Below the pieces are notes generated by a model, which saw only the letters and a list, made by a program, of their open reading frames with translations, was not told where the DNA came from and made no database searches. DNA of 64,000 bases, from assembly GCA_009760855.2 (NCBI GenBank), contig WPIO01000066.1, forward strand, positions 1,140,501-1,204,500, read 5' to 3'. Below, one piece after another: positions 22,661 to 35,520 of the stretch (position 1 is its first letter; every line of letters begins with the position of its first letter). This stretch comes from Cristatella mucedo. Lineage: Eukaryota; Bryozoa; Phylactolaemata; Cristatellidae. The position numbers and the translations under genes were made by a program.

Positions 22661-23279
22661 CCATAATTGTCTCTTTCGATGAGAAGCCTCACACTAGTTT
22701 ACCTCTCATTTCAAAAATGAAAAATCATATTAACTGTAAACAGGCTTAGAGGAAACGTTACTTATGTAGAGCATGCAGTCTTAATTACAAAATAGACATT
22801 TATTGAATTATTTGTTATCTCTCCCTCGACTGATGTAACATTAGTTAGCCTATATATCTTTTCTAAATTTTCCTGCTTCTCTTAATATGTAAACAGGAAA
22901 TGTATGCATTGCTCTCATGGCTTCATATCGAGCATCAATAGTGCCGAGTTTAGTACCATTCGCAGTTCCTTGTGCCTATAACCTATTCGAGCTCATTGGC
23001 TTAATCAATAAGGCTATGGGTCTGGGTCTGCCTCCAGATTCTCTGTCGTATGTTATCTGCTTACTTTATTTCTCGTTGCACTGTTTTTTTATCGCAATTT
23101 ATTGTCAAGGCAAAGGATGTGTTTAATGAAGATGCAGGCGACATTTTAGGTTTTGGTTGTAAGTGGCTTTCACAGCTAATAGTAGGAGTCTCAGTAGAAG
23201 ATTCAGTCATGTCTGACTTTGTTTTGTGGCTTTGGGCCAGCGGCGTGCCAATGTACCTAGGATTGGCATAATGGCTCTG
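22661..23279. other. intergenic or intronic, no recognised feature
   Basis: Overlapping short frames at 22917-23285 on both strands show no family features. Confidence 0.4.
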
Positions 23280-23850
23280 TTTCATGATAATAATAATGAT
23301 AAAAATAATAATAACATTAACACGGCAAATTAAATTTCCTGCAAAGGAAATGCGATCAAATGGCTAGTGATAGCATGCTCAATAAACAACAGGAATGACA
23401 TGGCTAATGGGGGTGATATGCACAGAGCTAGTATGCAAGTTAGGTTAGTGGCAGCATGCACAGTGTCAGCACCATAAGCACATAAAGGGCGAATCACTGA
23501 GACCCAGTACAAGCTGTGCTAAACAGTTGAGTTCTTAATTTCTTTGTAAACGCGATCAAGTCATGAGACGTCGTGATGAAAGTCGAGAGAGAGTTCCATG
23601 CATTGGTAGCATGCACACTAATGGTATGGTCACCGAAGAATTTGAGGTTTGTACAAGGTATAAGTAAGCAGTTAGATTCCGAAATTTTGGTAGTACGATG
23701 CTTAGCCAGGTGGAGCAGTACATCTGATAGGTCGGCCTGAGCCAGAGAACGAAAGGAGACCAACAAGTGAGTGACAAAACCTTAAAGTCGATGCATTGCT
23801 TGAGTGGTAGCCTGTGCAGACCAGTGCACTGCAACCGATGCCATAATAAG
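23280..23850 (-). mobile_element. LINE-B 3' part, degenerate
   Basis: Minus-strand frames preserve LAKHRTTKISESN, IPCTNLKFFGDHTISVHA and TKKLRTQLFSTACTGSQ, the LINE-B C-terminus, with frameshifts. It has an AAT-rich 3' end. Confidence 0.82.
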
Positions 23851-25003
23851 GCTAGTGCTAACTTGTAAGATGTTATGGATAATTGATGCGAATTCTTAAG
23901 GCTAAGAAGCTTTATTGACACGTTTATGGACTTCAACATATTAGCAGGCAATCGGTGATCAACACTCAAACGACGAGCCTGGTCTTTATAAAAAGGGGGG
24001 TTGCAATGTTGAATGGGGATGGCCCACATTAGTTTAACTTCTGTATGCTAAATTACAAATGCTTACCCAATACCAGTGCTAAAATGAGGCTGATTGCTTA
24101 TGGATATTTGAATATGGCATGAAAACAATTAGTGTACAACATGTGACCACCCCACCCTATTTTACTTCGACATTATCCATGTTGTCTCTGATGTAGTAGG
24201 AGCAGACATCTGTTTTTTTTTAAATGGCACTAGCTGGCTTTCACTGACTAGCAGCCGTAGATCTGTAGTTTCTGATTATCAGCCGCACAGAACTGAACGT
24301 TAAGCTTTTTAGAAAATAATTTTTGTTCCGTCAAGTTTATTCTATTAAAAAATTTGAGCTTGAACCTACCTTACCGATAAGGCTGTGCTAAAGGTGCCTG
24401 GCGTTTTTACTTTGCATTTAATTATTTATTGCAATAGGCAGGTGGCTGAAGCAACGATACAATCTACCGTTTTGGTGTTTCCGAAACCTTGTCAGCAGTA
24501 GGCGTTTCGTGTTTTCCCGACACAACTAGTTTTTTCTCAATTTCGTTAATAGGATTCCCGGATTTTGTTTGAGAATACTCTACACTGCTGCCTCAGCTTA
24601 TTAAAACTTTAGGGGTTTTGGAATTTCAGTTTACTGCCTTTTTTCTGAACGTCGTGCATGACAAGATAGTGTTTGATGCATCTTACATGCATTATCTAAC
24701 TACTACACAGACTTCCTACTGACGTTTTCTTCACAAGGCTTTGCAGGACCGGTTCTAACTAAACTAATGCTGCAAGAGGAGACAAGTGAACGTTCCTAAC
24801 GGCTTTGCTCCTCTAATTTGGTGCTCGGTACTCCTTTTCCTGAGTAGCCTCTGCTATATCGAAGGTAAGTACGTAGACCGTACTAAGTGAGAACAAGCTT
24901 AAAAGGGCGAATAAAAAACAATATTGGCTTTATCTCGACTAGGAAACAAGAACTTTGTGGGTCATATACACCCATACCAGGACTGGTGAAACTGATATTC
25001 TTC

Positions 25004-25064
<61 letters not shown>

Positions 25065-26104
25065 CTAATTATTGAATTCCGATGTCCACCATCATATATC
25101 TTCTTACAGGCTCGTCGGTCAGTACCTTAGTGATTGTCGAGACGATCTACCGAATCTCTTCTCCATGCAAACAAGAAAGATGCGATTATAGAGTGCTACA
25201 AGAAAGACAAAAGCCATAATCCGTACCCCTCTTTGGCAGCAAACACCTCACACTGCTTGCCAGCTTCAATTTTTTGGAGAACCATAGTGTGTTAATACGA
25301 GCTTGCTAACAACCGCATCATATCTATTCTTGTTTTCTTATCTTATAAGATGACTATCCCTTTAAAATTCGATGCATACAATCATGCATCCCCCAAAGCA
25401 ACCTCTTCGCATTCTGCATGAATTACTTACACACTAGACTGCTTCATCTCTGGTCAAGTCCTTGAAACTTAAAAAAACTTACTTGTCAAGCCAGTCTTTC
25501 GGAAGGTAATGTAAAAGCGGGGGGGGGTGGTGTGGGCCAAAACCAACGTTAGCTCGTTCTGTATTTCAGCTCACAATATGGACACTTGAATTAGTAATGG
25601 TCGACCAGTAAAACGTTTATGTCAGCTCGTCAATGCTAGCTTGTGAGTTCTATTATTGATCAGGTGCTAATCATCCCAAAGGAGAGTCACATACCATGCT
25701 TAGAATTATTTTCTAGTCATTATTCTCGATCACCTAGTTTTTCTAGAGAGCAAATCTGATGGCATAGGCATTGCTGGCATGGCCCTGGTCGAATGGTTTA
25801 CGGCTTTTCTCAGTACTAGTGTCTTCAGTGTCATCAGTGATAGGTGGCATTTAATTTAGCAGCCTCCGAAGCCCAGTGTTCAGCAGTCCTATGTGCTGAT
25901 TCCAACTTGTTTCTCGATGACTACACTATCACTTGCCAATTGTAATTGCCAATTTCAATCTTATTAGTATTCTCCAATGCTGACCATAGTAAGCCATACA
26001 TAGTGCTTTAGGCCTCTCCTTCCTTTCAACTTGCATTAAATGTTCTCTTCAGACTTGCTGTATCCCCTGAAACTGCCACCCTCTATGCTAACGATGAGAT
26101 TTTA
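23851..26104. other. unexplained block with a microsatellite
   Basis: No exon or repeat family is recognised except the simple repeat at 25007-25062. A nine-G homopolymer lies near 25520. Confidence 0.4.
25007..25062. repeat. (AT)n(GT)n microsatellite
   Basis: An AT run is followed directly by a GT run. Confidence 0.95.
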
Positions 26105-27095
26105 CGGGGAAAATAATAATTATAATAATAACGCCCTTGATAAAGCATCCTCAGAGAACTCGATCTCTATATAGGCGCTTTAAATTTGCTACAAAGGGAA
26201 ACGTGATCGAATCGTGAGTAATATCATGCTTGATAAAGATAAATGACACGGTCAGGGGCGACATGCACAAGTTCAGCATGCTATTGTGATTAGTGTCAGC
26301 ATGCACAGTATCAATACCCATAAGCACATGAAGGGCGAATCACAGGGACCCACTAAATACTGTCCTAAATAGGTGTCTTTTTAAGTTCTTTTAAATGTGG
26401 TCAAGTCAGGGTATGTCAAGACGCAAATCTGGAGGGAGTTCCTGGCTTAGGGAGTGAACGAACTAAATGCGAGGTCTCAGAAGGATTGGAGGTTTGCACG
26501 AGGTATTGGTAAACTTTTGGATTCCGAAGCGTGTGGTAAAATGCTTGGCCTGTTTGCACAGTAGATCTGTGAGATAGGCTGGAGTCAAAGAATGAAGTGA
26601 CCTAAAAGTGAGTGACCGAAACCTTGAAGTCGATTCGTTGCTTGACTGGGAGCCAGTGCAGGTTGGCGAGAAGCGGTTCGATTTGGCAACTGCAAAGCTC
26701 ACGACAGACAAGCCTAGAAGCTGAGTTTTGCACCATCTGTAATCGCTGTAATCTCCTGATTGGGCATATCGGTAAGCCAGCAAGCAGTGAGTTACAAAAG
26801 TCAAGACAAGATGTCAAAAAGGCACGGACCAGCTTAGACGTGGTATCCTTAACTGAAATAGCCCGAATTTAAGCAATGTTATGTAGCTGAAAGTAGGCAG
26901 ACTTGATTGTGGAGCTGATGTGGTCGTCTAACGAGAAGTAACTTTGGAACGTGACACTGATATTGATATTGCGACAATGATATTGAGCTGATTCAACTGG
27001 AGATATGCTGGCTGAGCCAATTTTGAGAGTCAGCTTTTCCAATTTATGATTCACACTAGGTTTGCCCATTGCTAGTAAGTTAATTATCGTCGGAG
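26105..27095 (-). mobile_element. LINE-B, C-terminal third to 3' end
   Basis: Minus-strand pieces encode PSVNHKLEKLTLKIGSASIS, DHISSTIKSAYFQLHNIA, SCLDFCNSLLAGLP and LVCRELCSCQIEPLLANLHW, then the C-terminus and the hairpin tail with AAT repeats. It has several frameshifts and is 5'-truncated inside the reverse transcriptase. Confidence 0.88.
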
Positions 27096-27109
27096 GCAGA
27101 AGCATTAGC

Positions 27110-27420
27110 GTTTCAGGTCCGAGACTGTGGTGCTTCCACTTTTCTTATGTGAATACATCTACTCTTCTGCTGCCGACCATGGCACATTCTTTCTAGAGGT
27201 CCTGAGCTGCTACTTCCAGGCTAATCACTATCTCAGCTGTAATTTGACTCTGCTATGTTTCCCACTTTCTCTTCGTTTCGTGATATGAAATGTGTTTGCT
27301 ACCAAATGCTGATCAAAAGCCGCTTGGGCTATGAGTGAGGTATAATAAAACTCTCCTACATAACACCCATAGAGTTTTTTGGCTTTGTTAAACTACAAAC
27401 GAGATACATAACATAATACA
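27110..27420 (+). mobile_element. LINE-A 3' end
   Basis: It covers the last coding block (SAMFPTFSSF type) and the 3' tip, ending with a degenerate ACATA-rich tail. It directly abuts the LINE-B fragment in the opposite orientation. Confidence 0.8.
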
Positions 27421-28084
27421 TAGCCACTAATTTACAAACACTGTCTCGCTTATTAGCATTTAAACTCTTTGAAAGTCGTAAGAAAACAAATGAGTAGTGT
27501 GGAACATTAAATTTCAAATATTTCTAATGGACTCTGCTGGAATATACCCGCAGTAGCGTATTTAATAGCTATGAAGTTGTTGTCTGAATAGAACCTTTCA
27601 TTAGAAGAAGATATTGGCTTTACCCTCCATCTTTTACTTATAGTGCCGAAGCATTCGAAAAATTCTTGGTGTTCTAGTCAGGGATAATATATCCAAATTT
27701 ATTCAGGCATTTATTTCATTTGTGTTTGAAATTATGAAATGCTCAAGCAACGTGTCAAATGGCATTTGAAATGAGAAAATTACGTTTGGTGCAGAGCTCC
27801 ATTGCAAGGCAAATCTGTCGTGAGCCCTATTACTCACAAAGAATATTTAAACTTTTTTTTTACTGCTGTGGACTGGTTTCTTATCTATTAATGCCTCTTA
27901 GAAGACCAGGTGAAATTATCCAGTGAAAATTACCATCGAGCTAGAAACTTCCAGTCTGTTTTAATAGCTAATCATTTCCCGCAGATATAATCGGCTTGGG
28001 TGCATGAAGACCTTCGTAGGAATGCAGATTTATGTAGAATTTCTCCGGTTTTTTAGCATCATCTTTCGGCATGCCCACCATCAA
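27421..28084. other. unexplained intergenic or intronic sequence
   Basis: No feature is recognised here. Confidence 0.4.
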
Positions 28085-29000
28085 CTCAAAAGTAGTTATC
28101 GGACACCCTAAGCGTGTGGCTGGATTAAAAGGCTTTGCTGTTCTAATAGGCGATGCTATTGTGCGACCTTCACCACGTGCTCGTAATCTAAGTGTCGTGT
28201 TCGACAGCTGCCTCAATTTCAAAAGCTTCATTCAGAAGACTGCCTATACAGCTAGCCATCACATCCAATCCCTATCTAAGATTAGAATCTGTCTCCCACA
28301 GTGGCTTGTAAAAAATTTAACTAGCTCTTTAGTTCTGTCTCGGCTTCATTATTGTAATTCCCTTTTGGCTGGGCTAACAAAGAAAGCTATAATGCCACTA
28401 CAGCTGACTACGAATATGGCTGCAAGGCTGGTCTTCAAGTCCCAGCGATTTGAGCAAGTGTCACCTTTGCTGGAAGAGCTAGGATGGTTGCCGGTTGAGC
28501 AAAGGATACGGAGCAAAGTTCTTATGCTGACCCACAAGGCCCGCCACGGCTTGGCTCCTTCATACCTAGCTGAACGGCTGCATCCGTGTCAGCTTGTTCG
28601 TGCCCTCAGGTCCTGTGTGGACAATAAATTAGCTGTCCCGTTCCTCCGCTTAAAGACAGTTGGCGACAGAAGCTTTAGCTCTGCAGGTCCTAGACTGTGG
28701 AACTCGCTTCCACAATTCTTATGCAACGACATCTACTCTATAACTGCCGACTATGGCACATCTTTTTCAGCGGTCCTGAACTGCTACTTCTTTGCTACTC
28801 ACTACCTCAACTGCTCTCCTGACTCTGCTATGCTTCCCACTTTCTCTTTGTTGCGTGGGACGAAGTCTGTTGGCTACCGAATGTGTACCGAAAGCCGCTT
28901 GGGCTGTGAGTGAGCTATACAAAACTCTCATGTGTAACTCCCACGTGGTCTTTATGACTTTGTGGAGTTACTGACGGAGATACATTACATTACATTACAT
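28085..29000 (+). mobile_element. LINE-A, 3' third with long intact frame and (ACATT)3 tail
   Basis: A continuous frame from 28071 to 28913 encodes [15 protein letters not shown] through LPVEQRIRSKVLMLTHKARH, GDRSFSSAGPRLWNSLPQ and the terminal TESRLGCE. This is the thumb and C-terminal region of an L2/CR1-like ORF2 protein. The catalytic domain is missing because of 5' truncation. The absence of stops over 280 codons and the clean ACATT tail indicate a recent insertion. Confidence 0.92.
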
Positions 29001-30029
29001 CGAGCGCCCCTCACAGACCACGGCTTCGCTATTACAGCATTTTGATAATTCAGCTGCCGCTCTCAGAGAGCGACCTCTGATTACTGATTTGAACAGGAAA
29101 TCCTACCTACCATTAACCGCTCGATCATGATTCTTTTGATGCGATTTCAAAGGTGCTTAAAAAATTGAGTTCTCCGAGGTAACTACATAAATTGACTATT
29201 GTTATTACTATTATAAATATTGCCTATCCTGTCATTTTAGTCGGCTTTTTTTCTAGTCGATCACTTTCACAGCAAACGTATCAATGTTGCTTGACAATCA
29301 TGTCAGGTATCTGTCCACCAGTTTTCGTAAATCGTGAGTGGCAGCAAGGCACCAGAAATAAGATGATTTCCTTGCTCACACAGCCTAAGTCCAATTCCTT
29401 ATTTTATTCACTGCATCAATTAATCTAAGGAAACTCGCAGAGAGGACAGAAATCAAAGTTCCTCTCAGCCCTGGTTCAGTACACCAAAATTCTCCTCTCT
29501 GTGATTATGGGTGCTTTAGTAGTCCACGTTATGATTTATCGTGTGGCCTCTCTTTGCATAGAGCACAGTAAAAATCCCCTATAGGTCGCTAGTTCTCTAA
29601 TAAAGGCTTAACAAGTTCTTACTGGCTCAGTAACTGTTCCTATTACGCTGCACGACTTACACAGGTCCAAGCTGGCACGTGTGAAGCCTACTGGCTTTCA
29701 TTCTCCGAGCATTACCCAATGAGTGACTCTCATTTTAAATAGTTGGCATTTACCACCAGCTAAAACCAAAGTGGAGCTTTTGAATATTTAGCTACTACAG
29801 GCCTTGGGCTGTAACGAAGTGCCAATCCGTATCTTCGTATTCGGGCCACCAGCCAGAAATGATATAGCACTACCACTGTTATGCTTCTACGATGCATTAA
29901 TCTGCATCTGCCAAGTATACCTAACATCATGAATGTCTTCGGACTCAGGAAATGTCCACCACCTTTCAAAATGACCGTAGCCAGGCCGCTAATTCAGAAA
30001 GCTACACCAGAAAAAAGTGCCCGAGCAAC
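29001..30029. other. unexplained block
   Basis: A faint LINE-B tail relic is possible at 29145-29215. No other feature is recognised. Confidence 0.35.
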
Positions 30030-31092
30030 TGAGACTCAGTCACCCCTTATCCATTCCCATCAAAGACAACGGACAGAATCTTGGTAGATCAGCTGAAATC
30101 ATATATGGAAACCTCAATATTTACTGCTAAGTTTCAGTCCGATTTTAGAGCTAATCAGTCTACAGAATCAGCATGGCTTCGGGTGTAAAATGACCTACTT
30201 TTGATTGCAGACCTAAGTAATGTGTCTGCATGCTTTGCTCAATCTTTGGCAGCTTTTCATGCTATTGACCACCAAGGCTGTGAGTGACTTTCATTTCGCT
30301 TGGGCATCAATGGTACGGTGCTGCAATTGTTCAGGTTCTATCTCAGTGGGAGACTCCATAGTAATAATGTGAATATACAAATATCCTCCAAGGAACGTCT
30401 GAAATATGGAATCCCTCAGGATCTGTGCTTTGCTCCGTTCTTCTCATTGGGGTTGTATTTTGTTTGTCGATATAGGGCCAGGTAAAATCTAGGCTATCAC
30501 TTTTATGTAGATGAACTCAGTTTCACCTTTGCTTGGATCCCTTCCAGCATGTGTTTAACTACCTCGCTCCAAGTATTGATTACTTGTGCATAAGGGCTGA
30601 AAGCTTTTTCATAATAAATTATTAAAAATAAACTTAATAGTTATTGGAAAACCAACAATGATACAGAAATTAGGAAGAATAACTCTCAAAATCGGCTCTG
30701 CAAGCATCTCTTCATTTGTAGCACAACGAAATCTATGCATCAAGTTCTAAAGTGACCTTTCGTTAGAAGACCACATATGATCACAATCACATCTGCCTAC
30801 TTTCATTTGCATACACTTGCTAACATTTTGTCTCGTTTAGGCGAGGATACCACGCGTAAATAAGTGCATGCATTTGTGACTTTCTTTCTTGACTTTTGTG
30901 AATCAGTGCTTGCTTGTATGCCGGACTTTTCAATCACACGATTACTGCTCTTGCAAAACTCTGGGGCTAGCCTAGTCAGTCAAGGATAGGGTGGTCACCA
31001 CATTTTGTCACTTCTTGCTTGCCTGCACTTGCTCTCAGTTCAGCAATTAATCGATTTCAAGGTTTTGTCACTCAAACGTTTAGGTCTCTGCA

Positions 31093-31096
<4 letters not shown>

Positions 31097-31180
<84 letters not shown>

Positions 31181-31181
31181 G
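31097..31181. repeat. (CT)n microsatellite
   Basis: A nearly pure CT run of about 85 bp lies inside a LINE-B copy. Confidence 0.97.
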
Positions 31182-31251
31182 GCGTACTTATTAGATGAAC
31201 TCCCCCAGGGCTAAACATCATACCGCCTACTTTTCGGAATAGAAAGTATAA

Positions 31252-31400
31252 ACACAGTATAACTTATTTGTATAGTGCCCAGGAGAACTTAATTTGTATT
31301 TAGACGCTTTACGTATACCTCCGAACCTGAACTCACCATCTCAGCAAGATCTTGGTCGGGGCGAGGAACCTAACCGCTGGACCGAACCGGCAGGCACAGA
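31252..31400 (-). mobile_element. tRNA-derived SINE nested in LINE-B
   Basis: On the minus strand it has box A-like GGTCCAGCGGTTAGG and the head to tail order of the 7312 SINE. LINE-B sequence resumes on its right side (CCTATACCTCGTACAATC), showing that the SINE inserted into the LINE. Confidence 0.75.
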
Positions 31401-31654
31401 GTCTATCTGGTAACCTATACCTCGTACAATCATTAAATCCTTTCAAGACCGTGACTTTAGTTCGTGTCCTTTAAAGTCCTGAACTTTTTCCCAGCTTGGG
31501 TCAATGCATCTGAATTTTCCACATTAAAAAAACGAATATTTGTCTGTGTATCACAGCCTTCAGTGGGTCCCCGTTATTTTTTATTTATGTGCTTGTGTAT
31601 GTTGCTAGTGTGCACGATACAACTAACTATACTTGCATGCTGACCACGCGCATG

Positions 31655-32500
31655 TAATGTAACTTGCCCATGACTCCAGAAAGACTATGTGGGTGTTCGG
31701 CAGGAGATTTTTGTATAACTAACTTACAGCCTATGTGGCTTTCGGTATGCATTCATTAGCCTACGGACTTTATCATCTCACACAACAAAGAAATAGTGAG
31801 AAGCACGGCAGACTCAGTTAGGTTTCAGTAGCATGCAAGTAGCAGCTCACCACATTCCGGAAAGGATTATCAATAGTCAACAGCGGGAGAGTAGTTGTTG
31901 TATAAGAACTTTGGAAATGAGTTACTCAGTCTAGGACTGCAGAGCTGAAGCTTCTGTCGCCGAAGGTATTTAAGTGGAGGAATGGAACAGCCAATTTACT
32001 GTCCATACTGGGACTGAGGGCACGAGGAGGCTGGAACTGATGCAGCGGTTCAGCTCGGTATGGAGGAGCCAAGCCGGTGCGGGAATTGTGGGTCAGTATA
32101 AGAACTTTTTTCTCTATCCATTAATCAACAGGCAGCTATCATAGCTCTTTTACCAAACGAGATAGTGGTCAAACCTCGTGGACTTAAAATAGCCTTTCAG
32201 CCATAGCTGTAGCCATTTGCAGCGGCCTAGCTGGTTGTTTTCGTTGGGCAGCCGAAATATAGTTATCAAGCCAAGACAGAACTAAGGAGCTGGTTAATTG
32301 CAATACATGTCTCTTAAATTTAGGTAGGGATCTGACGTGATTACTAGATGAAGAATCAGTTTCTGAATGAAGCTTTTAAAATTTAGGTGTTACTCAAAAA
32401 AGATACCAAAATTCCGAACACTTGGTGATGGTCGCACTACAGCATCACCTATTAGAACGCCAAAGTCTTGCAATACAGTCACGCCCTTATTGCATCCTGC
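31655..32500 (-). mobile_element. LINE-A 3' part, old copy
   Basis: Reverse-complement matches run from the tip at 31655 through the GDRSFSSAG block at about 31950 to the ARNLGVVFDS and IGDG region near 32450. It is well diverged from the adjacent younger copy. Confidence 0.8.
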
Positions 32501-32580
32501 AAACAGCATGTGGCCATTAACCGTGTTACTCGCTTCTTTTATTGACTGTGCTACCACTAACCATCGACTGCATCCTTTGA

Positions 32581-35520
32581 AATGTAATGTAACTCCGTCT
32601 GTAACTACACAAAGTCATAAAGACTATGTGGGTGTTACGCAGGAGAGTTTTGTATAGCTCACTCACAGCCTAAGCGGCTTTCGGTACGCATTCGGTAGCC
32701 AACAGACTTCGTCCCACGCAACAAAGAGAAAGTGGGAAGCATAGAAGAGTCAGGAGAGCAGTTGAGGTAGTGAGTAGCATAGAAGTAGCAGCTCAGGACA
32801 GCTGAAAAGGATGTGCCATAATCGGCAGTAGGAAAGTAGTTGTCGTTGCGTAAGAATTGTGGAAGCGAGTTCCACAGTCTAGGACCTGCAGAGCTAAAGA
32901 TTCTGTCGCCAACTGTCTTTAAGCGGAGGAATGGGAGAACTAATTTATTGTCCACACAGGACCTGAGGGCACGGTCAGGCTGAAACTGGTGCAGCAGTTC
33001 AGCTAGGTATAATAATAATAATAATAATAATATTGCACTTGATAAAGCGCCCTCAGAGAACTTAATCTCTTTCTAGGCGCTTTACATTTGCTGCAAAGTG
33101 ATACGCAATAGAATAGTAAGTAAAATCATGCTTGAAAAACAAACAAAATGAATAACATGGTTAGGGGTTACATGCACTGGGTCAGCATGCAAATGTGGTT
33201 AGTGGCAGCATGAACAGTGTCAGCACGCATAAGCACATCGAGGACGAATCACAAGGACCCACTAAATGCTGTCCTAAATAGGTATGTTTTTAAGTTTCTT
33301 TTAAATGTGGTCAGGTCAGGGGATGTTCTGATGCAGGTCGGGAGGGAGTTCCAGGCTGTGGGAGCATACGAGCTAAATGCACGGTCTCCAAAGGATTTAA
33401 GGTTTGTACGAGGTATTTGTAGACTGTTGGATTCCGAAAAGCGAGTGGTACGATGCTTTGCCTGATGGGGTAGTGTATCTGAAAGATAGGCTGGAGCCAT
33501 AGAATGAAGAGACCTAAAAGTGAGCGACAAAACCTTGAAGTCAATCCGTTGCTTGACTGGTAACCAGTGCAGGTCGGCGAGAAGTGGAGTAATGTGGCAA
33601 CTGCGACGCTCACGACAGACAAGCCTAGCTGCAGAGTTTTGCACCAGCTGCAATCGCCTGATCGCACATGCTGGTAGGCCAGTAAGCAGTGAGTTGCAGA
33701 AGTCGAGACGAGATGTCACGAATGCATGGACCAACTTGGACGTGGTATCCTTATCTAAACAAGCCCTAATTTTAGCAATGTTATGAAGCTGAAAATAGGC
33801 TGATTTGACTGTGGAGCTGATGTGGTTGCCGTGGCTGGCCTTGTGGGTCAGCGTAAGAAGTTTGCTCTGTATCCTTTGCTCAACCGGCAACCATCCTAGC
33901 TCTTTCAGCAATGGAGACACGTGCACAAACCGCTGGGACTTGAATACTAGCCTTGCAGCCATATTCATAGTCCGCTGTAGTGGCATAATAGCTTTCTTTG
34001 ACAGCCCAGCCAAAAGGGAATTACAATAATCAAGCCGAGACAGAACTAAAGAGCTAGTTAAATTGTTTACAAGCCACTGTGGGAGACAGCTCATAATCTT
34101 GGATAGGGATCGGATATGATGGATAGCTGTAGAGGCAGTCTTCTGAATGAAGCTTTTGAAGTCGAGGCAGCTGTCGAACACGACACCTAGATTACGAGCA
34201 CGTGGTGAAGGTCGCACCATACCATCACCTATTAGAAGAGCAAAGCCTTTTAATCCAGCCACACGTTTAGGGTGTCCTATGAGCAGCAGTTCGGTTTATC
34301 GTCATTTAATTTCAGGAAGTTTTCCGACATCCAGGATCGAATGTCGGCAAGGCAAGCATTCAGTTTCTCAGTTGCTGCAGCATATTCCGATGGTTTAAAT
34401 GACAAATACAACTGAGTATCGTCAGAATAGAAGTGATATCCTATTCCATGGACCTTCATCACTTTTCCCAGAGGTTGTGTATAAATTGAAAACAGCAAGG
34501 GACCAAGTACAGACCCTTGAGGGACTCCACAGGTGACCCTTCTCGTGTCTGAGACCTGAGCCCCACTCGACACGGATTGAACACGATCAGACAAGTATGA
34601 TTTAAACCACGCCAGTGCTTCGTCTGAGAGACAGATCGTTTTTCTCAATCGTTCAAGCAGAACTTCGTGATCAATGGTGTCGAAGGCAGCAGACAGATCT
34701 AGCAGAGCTTGGGCAGTGACGTTCCCGTCGTCGTTCCCACGTAGAATGTCGTTGTTAACCCGTAGGAGAGCGGTTTCCGTAGAGTGCAACCTGTTGAACC
34801 ATGATTGAAATGTTTCTGACATTCCATTATTTTCAATATGTTTAACTAGCTGCTTAGCAACAATTTTTTCAAGAATCTTTGATAAGAACGGAAGAAGGGA
34901 AACTGGCCGATAGTTTGCAAGGACCTCTGTGTCTAATCCAGGCTTTTTAAGAATAGGTCTAACGATTGCCGATTTGAAGGACTTGGGGACGATCCCTTTT
35001 CACAAAGAAGCATTAAAAATCTTGGTTATGGCAGAGCTAAGTTGGTCTGCCAGTGAAGACCACAGAGATGAAGGTATAGGGTCTTCAGGAGACGAGCTCC
35101 TTTTGCTAGACCTTATTAAGGCAGCCACATCACAGGCAGAAACATCAGAGATTCTTTTAAGGAAGGTCACAGGTTGAGGAACGGCAATTGCTTTGGTCGG
35201 AGTATTGAGTCGGAGATTTGGTGGGCTTAATGGAGGCACGAATGTGCACAATTCTTTCAGTAAAGAAGGCTGAAAGCTTTTTGGCTGAGCCCTGAATATC
35301 TGGGGAGTCAGACCTCACAGCATTGGCTAGTAAATGGTTTACTCTCTTGGAAATCTGTTTAGTGTCCGAGAGGCAGGAATTCAGCTTTCCAATGAAAAAA
35401 GAAGCCCACAAACTCAAAGGAAGTCTTTGAAATTGACTAGACCTGCCTCAGACCCCGATTTCTTGAAACGACGTTCTAGCCTGAGCTTAACCCGGCGCAT
35501 CTTAAGGAGCTTTTTGTAGC
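32581..35520 (-). mobile_element. LINE-A, longest copy, interrupted by LINE-B
   Basis: Reading from 35520 on the minus strand, it encodes RRVKLRLERRFKK, ISKRVNHLLANAVRSDS, then the reverse transcriptase (34822-34277) with [32 protein letters not shown] and [11 protein letters not shown] (both catalytic Asp present). The thumb and C-terminus follow. A single-base deletion near 34290 (AAACC where other copies have AAAACC) breaks the frame, and a LINE-B insertion at 33007-33831 splits the 3' third. The C-terminal frame resumes at 32955-32659. The endonuclease and any ORF1 are absent through 5' truncation. The motifs place it in the L2/CR1 group. Confidence 0.92.
33007..33831 (-). mobile_element. 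LINE-B nested in LINE-A
   Basis: It starts on the minus strand at NHISSTVKSAYFQLHNIAKI and ends with the hairpin block and (ATT)n at about 33007. The frame runs without break from LINE-A thumb sequence into LINE-B, giving a fused 337-codon frame (34262-33249). LINE-A resumes with ATACCTAGCTG. About 11 bp of target present in other LINE-A copies (around TTGGCTCC) is missing at the junction. Confidence 0.92.

Larger units (their letters stand above)
30030..31690 (+). mobile_element. LINE-B, reverse transcriptase to near the 3' end, degenerate
   Basis: It encodes fragments equivalent to FRANQSTESAWL, then LAAFHAIDH, LQLFRFYLSGRL and the YGIPQD motif (the GVPQG site of the reverse transcriptase), followed by the C-terminal LLSVQQLIDFKVLSLKRL. 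It contains a (CT)n expansion at 31097-31181 and is split by a SINE at 31252-31400. Many stops are present, so it is an old copy. Confidence 0.75.

Noticed and set aside
25436-25580. Possible minus-strand exon ending at a gtaagt donor near 25485
   Set aside because: The only plausible acceptor gives a 76-nt segment that does not keep the 1-1 phase, and it contains a poly(C) run.
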